64,000 nt of DNA from NCBI GenBank assembly GCA_030278955.1, contig JAOANR010000006.1, positions 13,083,157 through 13,147,156 on the forward strand. Direction: 5' to 3'. Positions within the stretch are counted from its first letter, which is position 1, and every line of letters starts with the position of its first letter. The DNA is from Hygrophila difformis. Taxonomy: Eukaryota > Streptophyta > Magnoliopsida > Lamiales > Acanthaceae. The notes under the pieces were generated by a model. It was not told the DNA's origin and ran no database searches. It saw only the letters and a program-made list of their open reading frames with translations. Below are positions 55,201 to 64,000 of this stretch, piece after piece. Both the position numbers and the translations under genes were made by a program.

Positions 55201-58200
55201 ATATTCAATCATGTGATCCCTATTGTCCCAGGGATCAAAATATATAACTAGCAACACTTTTTTATTTAAAAAAATGATTAGTTTTATTAATTAACTCATT
55301 ACCAAACTCTTTTGTAATGTGTGCATTTATAATATAATAATTGTACTTATACTGTTCCGCAAAAAAATATAATAATTGTTAAAAGCGCTTTTTATTTAAT
55401 TTTTAATAGTGTTTTTATTTATCCAAATAATTGAAATATTTTTTAGTATCTATAACAATATCTCAATTTTTTACTCTATTAGTTTAGTTTACTTTTAGAA
55501 TATGCACTTAGAAATTATGAAAGAGATTCTTAGATATTCTTTCCTCTTTATTTGATTAAATTACAATTAGTTTGAATTTGTTAAAATTTCTATACGTCAT
55601 TTACTTGAGTTGGGGGTGAGGAGCTAGTTGAACAACTGATTTCAATCATGTAAATAGGTTGGATACGGGGTAAAGTTGTTCCAACATGTTTAAGGAAAAT
55701 GATAACTAAAATGACAATCAGTACCGCTTTTTCTGTAAATCTCGTGCCTCGAGTGGCGATTTACTCGATTCCCGAGAGTAGGTGATGGTTGGGAGGTTCT
55801 GGGATCTCTAGACCAGAAGAGTCCAGGCCATTTATGGTGGCTATCCGTTTTAGTGGCGTTGGGCGGTGGGGGGTGTAGAATTTTTTATTACTCATATGAA
55901 TGCAACAATATAATGGAGGAGTACCAGTGTCAGAAGAGGTTGGTTTTTGGTAGTGATGTAAACGGGTAGGGTAGGGTAGGGTACGGGTAGACCATCTCCA
56001 CTCACTACCCGAAATATAATTATCCTACCCTTACCCTATCCTATTACCCTAAAATTAAATATCGGGTAGGATTCGGGTAATACCCGTCGGGTATGCGGAT
56101 TATCCGCGGGTAAACGAGTACCCGAAATCTTAAATATTACATAGTTAACCGACTCTACCCAACCCAACTTTAATAAAGAAAAAACTTATTTTTCACCATA
56201 AAACATAAATAAAACCTTCATTATTGCACGAGAACAAAATTTAAAAGAATATTTAAAAGAAACTGCTAAAGCAACATAAATAAATACTGTAATATTTAAG
56301 AATATTCAGTAAAAATTCATAAATCGTTTTAGTGGCGTTGGGCGGTGGGGGGTGTAGAATTTTTTTATTACCCATATGAATGCAACAATATAATGGAGGA
56401 GTACCAGTGTCAGAAGCCCTTTCTTGATATTGTCAAGAGGTTGGTTTTTGGGTTTGAAGTGAAGACCAGAGCTTCTATTGGTTGTTCACTTGTTTGTAGT
56501 TAGACCAACTTAGAAAAAAACTGTATAGTAATTACTCCATTTCTTTTTTAGCTGTCTTTTTAAGATTAAAAAATATTCCACAATAGATGTTATTTTTTGT
56601 AGTTATAGATAATTATACTATATTTTTACTATATTACCATTCACTTTATATAAATATTATTTATCGATATTTATTAAGAATGTATGTAGTTGAAGGGTAA
56701 AAATATAAATTTATGAATAAATTAATATAAATATTAGTAGTTATTAGAATTGAGCTGAAAGAGACAAATATTTAGAAAGAGATGAAGGAAAGTATGAAGT
56801 AGGAGTACTACTATGTATCTCAAATTCTCTCTCTTTTTTTTTTTTTTTTAAACTTCATTTTTTTGGGTGTAGGAGTATCTCAATTGATTGATAAATCATT
56901 AAATCCTGCTCCTGAAAAGTGCTCTTAAAATAAAGGAGCAATTTGGGCTCAGCTTTTAAAATATTGTAGTTACCAATCGGCTCGAGCTTAATTTAAAGTT
57001 TGTTAAGTTATCAATCAAGTTTGAGTTTGACTTGTTAAGAATTCAAACCAGGTGCGGAAATAATATTCAGCTCATTTAAAGTGTATTATATTTATCAGGC
57101 AATACTGTAATGTGCTTAGTTTAATTAATTAAACTAATTAGTAATATTTTAAAAAAAATATTCTAAAAATGGCAATCTTAGGAACGTGTATGTTGGTTTT
57201 CTACTCTATGGGTGCATGATAATGATTAAGCGATTGTTGCCATTGCAATCTTGAATCACGTCCAGGATTACTTTTCTTTCCTTTTTTGGGATTAAGTTAT
57301 GATATTTAAGTTGTTACTCCGAGTATTATGTTGTCATAATATACGGCCTGTAATTGTATTGAAATCTTAACCATTAGCTTACGTGCCAATACCAAGGTAG
57401 ATGTGCAATTTTTTTTGGTAAGCCTTGAGGCCAGAAAACATAAGGTAGATGTGCATTTAGGAGTTATATTCTGTTTGACAAATTATTTTTTTTTTTTTTT
57501 GGGTCGCCGGATTTATTCATAGACATTTTTCAAGTGGAATATACCAAAACTATTCATTTTGCATTGCCGGGAGTGTGAGAACTTTTTGGTAAGCATGAGT
57601 AACAAAAATTCAACCTCACATTAGTCATTACGCACAGTGCTACTTTCTACACAAAAATCGAGTAAAACTATTCATTAAAGATTTTGGGAGTTGGGACCAC
57701 TGCAGCGTGTTCTTTTTCGTCAAATTGTTCTCGCGTTAGTATAAGTTGTTTTGGTAAAAATTCCTAGATCTTATTTTATCCTATTCCGCATAGTGAAGGA
57801 TTAACAACTCAGTAGCTTGACATTCAATTACATATGCACTTATTTAATAGTAGCTAATATTTATAAATATATATATTTTAAAATGATGTGGTTAGACGAA
57901 TCTAATAATAGATAATTTGATGTATTCTTAGATAAAATTGAATAAAATTAAATTAGAAACAATATTAAAAAAAAAATCAAATTGGACACAATAAAGTGGA
58001 TAGAGGGGTAACATTTTTGGATAGTCAAACTTTCTGAACTAATATCTAGCGTATAGACTTGTCATGTGGTTACTACTACTAATTAGTCTCGTTGTGAGAT
58101 GAGAGATCTCTCACTGGATGAATGTGGTAATAGTGTATTCTTTTATTTTTATGTCATTTTTTAAAGGAATAATTGCGTAATTTTTAGGAAATTTAACTGT

Positions 58201-61200
58201 CAAGTCATTTTGGGGTGATTATATCAAATACGGATGAATATATTTTGAGAGATATGACAACAACACTAAGAGTTAGCCTACTTATTTTTTACTGTTGCGT
58301 TGTGTGTATAACGCTGAATTAATTAAACTAATAACAACAATTCTCAAGTAATTACTTATTTTTGTCCTAACAGCCGACAAGTTAATGCACCTAAAAGATG
58401 AACATCAAATTGTTAAATGGATGCACACCACATAATTCTATATATCTTGAAGACCGTAATAAATCTGAAATTGATTACTTATTTTCTTTAATAATTCCAA
58501 AAGGATATTGTTTAAATAATGAAACAAATATCAGGTAACACCTCAAGATTTGGCAGACACGTATCAACCTCCTTTTAGAAGTTGCATTCAAGACGGGAGG
58601 GCCAGCGGGCTAATGTGCGCCTACAACCGCGTGAATGGGGTTCCAAATTGCGCCGACTATAATCTCCTCACCAAAACTGCTCGTCAAGAATGGGGTTTCA
58701 ATGGGTAAATTCTGAAATCGAACCTCGAAAAGTACTTAATGGTGTCACCTAGCTCACGTTATAAATCTCTTGCTATAAAAACATGAATGCGCCCTATATA
58801 TTTGAAAATAAGATCAACCAAATCATAATGATTGTTTGTGTTTAACAGGTACATCACATCTGACTGTGACGCTGTTTTGGCCATCCATGAATATCATAAG
58901 TATGCAAGCTTCAGTGAGGATGCTGTGGCAGATGTGCTCAGAGCTGGTACGTTTTCAAGTATACTAATTAGTTTGAGGATTGAAATTGATTATATACATT
59001 GGCCCACTCTAATTAGTACGTTCTGGATGAAGTAATTATATGAATCCTCCTATCCTATTTATGGCCCAAGATGACTTGTTTTTCATTTTTTTGTTCTAAA
59101 AAAAGGCATGTTGCATTAGTATGTCAACGGCATGTTGTTATCCTACAAATATTATTTTTATTTCTGTAATTTCATTTAAATTTGTAGTTATGCATGTAGA
59201 GGGTTAACAGCTGTCGATTGAAACGTTTTTACCTAACTCAACTTTAGGGATGAAATTCAAATGAATTTGGATAAAGTACTGAACAGTGATTTGAAAATGA
59301 CCCTTGAAAACTTTAGCCCATTTTGTGGGCACCGGGCAGCGATTCCTCATTTCGGTTTTCAAGCTGTATCCATCCTGTCTTCAGTCCTCTCAATATAAAT
59401 GTGTCACATTCATTTTTGACAACCCACATGCATACATTAAAATAATTGCAATGATTAATATATAGATATGTATAATGTATTGCGCATATAATTCTATTTG
59501 GAGCGAGATCAGTGGCCTTTGCTACATGTCTTCGCGTCCTAAAAGATCCATTGTCAGTTTTTATAATTCCAAATTTTACATTGGTGAGATATATCGTACT
59601 AGTTCAGAAAAATAATCAGTATGTGGCATTTATACACATTTGGTAATACTATTGTGCAAGTAATAGTAATTGCAATAAAGTTATTTCGTTATGTGACTTT
59701 TTTGTAATTTATGCAAAACAGTAATTGATCTTAATGCACAATGTATAAATAACAATTGATTACTAAATGACGACAAAACTTTTGTATTCATACCAAAAAT
59801 GTGACAAAGGATGATTTGATTACAATGAGGTCGATCACAACTTGTGTAAGGAACTTTTGTCTCCAATTTAGAGTCTTTTTTAGGAGCTTTGTCCCTCACC
59901 CTCTATTTCAACAACAAACCTGAAGAGAATATATGCAAATACACTCGAGTATAATTGGATTTGAAAGATCCAAAGGAGAGGATTATCATTTGTAAATTGT
60001 AATTCTGATAACATTCTACTTATTTTTGTTTTATGTATGAATAATATTACTCACTAAAAACACAGGCATGGACGTTGAGTGTGGATCCTACTTGAGGAAC
60101 TACACTAAATCAGCCATTCTGCAGAGGAAGCTGCCAATAGCCCAAGTTGACAGAGCCCTTCGCAACCAGTTCTCTGTGCGCATGAGACTTGGTCTCTTTG
60201 ATGGTGATCCAAGCAAGCGTCTCTTTGGGAACCTGGGTGCTGCCCAAGTCTGCACCCCGGAGCACCAACAGCTTGCCCTGGATGCTGCTCGTAATGGCAT
60301 TGTTCTGTTAAAGAACAACGCACGTCTCCTTCCGCTCTCCAAGTCTCAAACCTCATCCCTTGCTATCATAGGTCCCAATGCTGACAGTGATTATGTGCTT
60401 CGTGGGGACTACGATGGCCCTCCCTGCAAAAAGCTATCTCTGCTCAAGGCAATATCGCAGTATGCACGTACACTGTACAACAAGGGGTGTGATTCTGTGG
60501 CCTGTGGGAATGCGGATGTGAATGGCGCCACCAACTTGGCTAGACAAGCAGATTATGTAGTGTTGGTGATGGGGTTGGATCAGACTCAGGAGACCGAGGA
60601 TCGGGACCGTGTGGAGCTTACACTGCCGGGGCAGCAGGAGAATCTTGTCAGGGTAGTTGCTGCAGCTTCGAAGAAGCCTGTGATTCTTGTGTTGCTCTGT
60701 GGAGGACCTGTGGATGTCTCATTTGCCAAAAACGACCCAAAAATAGGTGGTATTCTGTGGGGAGGGTATCCAGGCGAAGCCGGTGGAATTGCAATCTCTG
60801 AGATCATATTCGGACTACACAATCCAGGTTACATATTGTCATACCTCTCGAGCTTGTTTTCACCTCATCAACCCTTAGAAAAAAAGACTGACAACTTCTT
60901 GTCATGATATCTTAAGGTTTACATATTTGTCACATTTTCGTTCTTTTCCAATGCAGGTGGGAAGCTACCAATGACATGGTACCCAAAGGAGTTCATCAAT
61001 GTACCAATGACAGACATGAGGATGAGGCCCGATCCTGCAACGAGATACCCCGGTCGGACCTACAGATTCTACAATGGTCCAAAAGTGTTTGAATTTGGCT
61101 TTGGACTCAGCTACTCAACCTACTCATATTCATTTAAGGCCTCCACTCCCAATGCCATCAACTTATTCCAACTCACAACACTCGCCTCCTTTCCCACAAA

Positions 61201-61555
61201 CTCAACCCCAAACTCCATCCAACGTCTCTCTGTTTCTGCAATTGGCACGGATGCTTGTGAGAGGTCAATGTTTACAACCACTGTCCAGGTTGAGAACACG
61301 GGACACATGGATGGGAAGCACCCGGTGCTACTTTTTGCAAGGCATGGGAGGAGGGGCGCGGGGCAGCCCATAAAGCAGCTGGTGGGGTTTGAGAGTGTGA
61401 GGTTGAGAGCAGGAGAAAGAGCTGAGGTAGAGTTTTTTGTGAATCCATGTGAGCATCTAAGCAGGGCTAATGAGGAAGGGTTGATGGAAATAGAAAGGGG
61501 GGATATGCACTTGATGGTTGGGGACAGGGAGCATCCTATTAGCATTGTGCTCTGA
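52263..61555 (+). CDS. BXL: Beta-D-xylosidase, glycoside hydrolase family 3, six exons (774 aa)
   Basis: Exons: 52,263-52,655; 53,671-53,973; 58,535-58,704; 58,849-58,946; 60,066-60,827; 60,957-61,555. All introns are GT-AG and phases fit, giving 774 aa, the typical length of plant BXL proteins. A signal peptide (about 1-21, [21 protein letters not shown]) indicates secretion to the cell wall. The GH3 N-terminal domain has [36 protein letters not shown] and CCKHFTAYD. The nucleophile is probably D294 in TSDCDAV, encoded just after the third junction. The GH3 C-terminal domain starts after MDVECGSYL and includes IIGPNADSD and the ETEDRDR loop (about 495-500). A fibronectin III-like end domain follows [16 protein letters not shown]. 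Plant BXLs release xylose, and some arabinose, from xylan and arabinan side chains. Intron 2 is 4.6 kb and transposon-rich. I cannot assign the BXL subgroup. Confidence 0.95.
53380..53574. mobile_element. Stowaway-like MITE in BXL intron 1, copy B only
   Basis: 195 bp between TA duplications; ends CTCCCTCCGTCTCATTCC and GAGTGGGACGGAGGGAG. Copy A has the empty site at about 40,677. It lies 97 bp before exon 2. Confidence 0.85.
54990..55199 (-). mobile_element. Fragment of a Tourist-like MITE in BXL intron 2
   Basis: The right end CCAATCCAAACAGGCCC is the inverted terminus of the family seen at 48,497, with the same AGAAGC-rich interior. The left end is missing. Confidence 0.6.
55846..56416. 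repeat. 91-bp direct repeats around a GGGTA-rich insert in BXL intron 2
   Basis: 55,846-55,936 and 56,325-56,416 are almost identical (CGTTTTAGTGGCGTTGGGCG to GTGTCAGAAG). Between them, after AGGTTGGTTTTTGG, lies a stretch with repeated GGGTA and CGGGTA and their complements (55,968-56,160) that can fold back, followed by AT-rich DNA. It looks like a short transposon plus a local duplication. The rest of intron 2 (56,420-58,534) shows a decayed Stowaway relative at about 56,535-56,795 and otherwise nothing recognisable. Confidence 0.7.
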
Positions 61556-62531
61556 GCATTCCTACGTTTTTTTTTTTTTTTTCGGGGTATTCTGAATGGG
61601 TTTTGAGCTTAGTTTTATGGCAATATTGTTGTTTTACATGGTAATGAATGAATGCTCAACTGTCTCCATTCGAATCGCAATGATTCAATATAATTATGCT
61701 TATCATTCTGCCTAATATGTGGTGTTCGCTTGTTCTTAATATAAAATAGTGATTACGTCTTTATAAGGGGAAAAAAGGGTCAGGATTTTTTTTTTTGTTT
61801 TTGTTTTTTTTTTTTTTTTTTAGGGGGGGGGGGGGGGGGGGGGGGGGTTATGAATGATCAAAATTGAATCAGATAACGTCTCCTATAAAAACACTTCCAT
61901 TTCCCTATATATACTAACATGCTTCTTTATAGGTTTAAAAAAACAGTTAAAGATAACTGTATATTTTGAATGTTTAATAGAGTATTGAGTATATACAAAA
62001 ATACCTTGTACAAAACCTATGTTTTATATATAAAAATGCAATATTATTTATATATAAAGATTTACAAGAAAACATCAACTGTATATTTTTTATGTCAACA
62101 AACGAAGTTAGCCTGAATAGTATAAGGTTCTGTCAGTTTATGCAAAGTTCTCGGTTCGGGCCTGTGTATATTTTCAATGTTTAATAGAGTATTATAGACC
62201 TTTTTTTATTTCCAAAACTAATTATTCAATGTACTCGATATAGAAAATACCAGGAAAAATATATTTTGTACAATATAGTAGTATTATACTTCATAAGTTT
62301 GATATAAAAGTTTGACATTAATAATAATAATGACATTAATAATAAATATTGGTAATGACATATGTTGGTTGATTTGTATAGAATGTATAGATGTACTCAT
62401 GTAATGCTTAAAATAGTTTAAGGAGATTGGATAATGTAATCGACATAATAAAATTGAACAATTTATTTGTTAAATTGGATTATTTTACTCATATTGTCCA
62501 TAATTTCCGCTCATTGGGCGGGGGAAATACT

Positions 62532-62533
<2 letters not shown>
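61556..62533. other. BXL 3' flank with homopolymers, a SINE fragment and a Helitron-like terminus
   Basis: About 61,556-61,700 is probably 3' UTR. A T run followed by about 24 G lies at 61,794-61,847. A fragment of the second SINE family is at 62,104-62,170 (GTTAGCCTGAATAG, CGGTTCGGGCC). At 62,505-62,533 CCGCTCATTGGGCGG and a closing CTAG before T resemble a Helitron 3' end; no matching 5' end is certain. Confidence 0.45.

Positions 62534-62589
<56 letters not shown>
62534..62589. repeat. (TAA)n microsatellite
   Basis: About 18 units. On the minus strand this is (TTA)n and lies about 100 bp downstream of the LINE ORF stop, so it could be the 3' tail of that LINE. Confidence 0.85.
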
Positions 62590-62590
<1 letters not shown>

Positions 62591-62694
62591 TTATATTTAT
62601 ATTTTGGTTATTTTTTCAGGTAAATTTTTTTTCGTAACACAGCCTGAAAAGGCGAGCTAAGAAAGAGAAAAAAACAAGAAAAGAGAAAATTACA

Positions 62695-64000
62695 TCAACG
62701 ATCAGTCACACCACCACCCTCCTCAAGCTCGAGGAAATAGAACGCCATTCGCATCTTGATCCAGGAATGATCTAACTTCATCCGGGGGAAAGCCCACGTC
62801 GTGTAGAATTCTTCGCTATTCACCGCCTTGCGAGCAAGCGCGTCGGCAACTTGATTGCCTTCGCGAAATACATGTAGTATCATACAATTATCCATCGCTT
62901 GAATCTCCTTTCGGATATCATGAATCAAAGGCCAAAGCCTATGTCGGAGAAGCGACCCTCCAGTAACCAAATTATGCACTTCCAGAGAGTCAACAAAACA
63001 AGCATTGATGACAACCCCCTCCAACCTCGCCAATCGGAGACCATACAATAGAGCGAACAACTCTACCTCCAAAATCTGTCTGGCGCCACAGGTCCCACTA
63101 CAACCACCCGTCCAAGTTCCATCGTCTTTGCGCACCACCGACCCAAATCCAGACCTTGGCGGATCATTCAACACACAGCCGTTCGTGTGCAAAATCCATC
63201 CTTTGATTTCCTCAGGTTTCCATTTTATCCACCTAATTGGACGTCGAATGTTGGTCCTCTCCGAGCCCCTGTCTATAGCAGCAGCCAAGTGAAAAACCTT
63301 TCGCACCAATCGGTCCGTGCTACTAGCCTCACCCCGGAAGACCCTCACATTTCGTTCATTCCATATAATCCAAACATGAGCTATGAACCTGCCTTTGCCC
63401 TCTATTACCATGCGCTGTAGCCACTGCCTAGCTCCAATATCGCCACTCTCTCCCAGACCGAGGAGTGGCTGTAGTCCCCCTCGTCTCCATATTTCCAACG
63501 TCCAATGGCATTGAAAGAATATGTGTTTCCAATCTTCTGTAGCGGCGCCACAGAGGGAGCAGCTGCTTGAAGCACAAAGACCACGAGAAAATCTTAACTT
63601 GTTACAAGGTAAAGCATCATGACAAACTAACCAAAATAACAAGCTCATTTTTTCCGGGATCCAACTCTTCCACAACCATGACCAATCTCCTGTCCCGGCC
63701 GAGTCCTGACGAAGCCAGTGGTAACCTGATTTAACCGAGTAGTTGCCCCTCACTTCCCCACGCCAATGAAGAATGTCCCTGGTGGAAGAAGATAGATGTG
63801 GCACAGGACTTTGCAAAATCCTCTCTCTCAGATTTGCATCTATCCAGCTATATACATTGTCTAAGCACCACTTTCCGTTGATCACCACATCTTTAATTTT
63901 CAAATGCACATCATTGTAATGTACAAATGGAACATGAGTGGCAAGACACTCCCCTTCGCTCCAAGGCACATACCATAGGGAACTTTCACCATCGCCAATT
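62695..64000 (-). CDS. LINE (L1-type) ORF2, C-terminal part: RT zinc-binding and RNase H-like domains, off the right edge
   Basis: The minus-strand frame is open from the window edge to a TGA at 62,695. It starts within IGDGESSLWYVPWSEGE, the usual block after the reverse transcriptase. Next comes the zinc-binding reverse-transcriptase region (YSVKSGYHWLRQ, WLVCHDALPCNKLRFSRG, CSLCGAATEDWKHIFFQC). An RNase H-like domain follows (GWILHTNGCVLNDPPRSGFG, ELFALLYGLRLAR, DSLEVHNLV, REGNQVADALARKA). The catalytic pattern is altered from the usual DGA...E...D...D, with N in HTNG at the first position. The reverse transcriptase itself would lie beyond 64,000. No frameshift or stop is seen in these 1.3 kb. 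Such RT-zinc-binding/RNase H fragments are often annotated as host genes; I favour a LINE. Confidence 0.85.
   Translation of the reverse strand, partial: IGDGESSLWYVPWSEGECLATHVPFVHYNDVHLKIKDVVINGKWCLDNVYSWIDANLRERILQSPVPHLSSSTRDILHWRGEVRGNYSVKSGYHWLRQDSAGTGDWSWLWKSWIPEKMSLLFWLVCHDALPCNKLRFSRGLCASSSCSLCGAATEDWKHIFFQCHWTLEIWRRGGLQPLLGLGESGDIGARQWLQRMVIEGKGRFIAHVWIIWNERNVRVFRGEASSTDRLVRKVFHLAAAIDRGSERTNIRRPIRWIKWKPEEIKGWILHTNGCVLNDPPRSGFGSVVRKDDGTWTGGCSGTCGARQILEVELFALLYGLRLARLEGVVINACFVDSLEVHNLVTGGSLLRHRLWPLIHDIRKEIQAMDNCMILHVFREGNQVADALARKAVNSEEFYTTWAFPRMKLDHSWIKMRMAFYFLELEEGGGVTDR

Noticed and set aside
55960..56120. Interstitial telomere repeat
   Set aside because: The motif is GGGTA/CGGGTA, not TTTAGGG.
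62695..63969. Host RNase H gene
   Set aside because: The upstream frame carries the LINE zinc-binding RT block and stays open to the window edge, which fits a LINE ORF2 better.
1..64000. CRISPR arrays, bacterial operons, ribosomal or tRNA genes
   Set aside because: None seen. The tRNA-like boxes belong to SINEs and lack a complete cloverleaf by eye.

Overview
The window is nuclear DNA of a flowering plant, probably a eudicot. Genes have short GT-AG introns, intergenic DNA is AT-rich and full of MITEs, SINEs, Helitrons and an LTR retrotransposon, and both recognisable host genes are plant families. I cannot name the species.

Layout. (1) 1-6.24 kb: a possible minus-strand gene end at the left edge, then a complete five-exon type III (SUT4-like) sucrose transporter on the minus strand (510 aa). 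(2) 6.5-8.2 kb: Stowaway- and Tourist-like MITEs, one nested in another. (3) 8,425-23,349: a complete, young Ty3/gypsy element of the Tat lineage, with 532-bp LTRs differing at two positions, a CTATC target duplication, intact gag-protease and RT-RH-aRNH-integrase ORFs joined by a 4-nt ATGA stop/start overlap, and about 6 kb of extra 3' DNA. That extra DNA carries a second gene on the opposite strand. It has nine exons with every junction in phase, encodes a 1,179-aa plant-mobile-domain (PMD) protein, and has its own TATA/CCAAT promoter and a leader of about 0.9 kb without any AUG. This is the most interesting system here. (4) 23.4-26.5 kb: AT-rich intergenic DNA. (5) 26,472-41,572 and 42,073-54,463: two near-identical copies of one segment on either side of an exact 500-N gap, differing mainly by transposon presence/absence. 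Copy A ends inside an intron of a beta-xylosidase gene. Copy B continues into the complete six-exon gene (52,263-61,555, 774 aa). The suffix-equals-prefix arrangement at a gap suggests two unmerged haplotype contigs at least as strongly as a real tandem duplication. (6) 61.6-64 kb: simple repeats, SINE and Helitron-like remnants, and the 3' part of a LINE-type ORF2 on the minus strand running off the right edge.

The host genes are unrelated in function: proton-coupled sucrose transport, and a secreted GH3 enzyme that trims xylose or arabinose from cell-wall polymers. Within the retrotransposon, the sense ORFs supply capsid, protease, polymerase and integrase. The antisense gene is a separate transcription unit whose introns can survive retrotransposition because they lie on the strand opposite the genomic RNA. 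Its role is unknown. PMD proteins of the host (MAIN, MAIL1) act in transposon silencing, so interference with silencing is a reasonable but untested guess.
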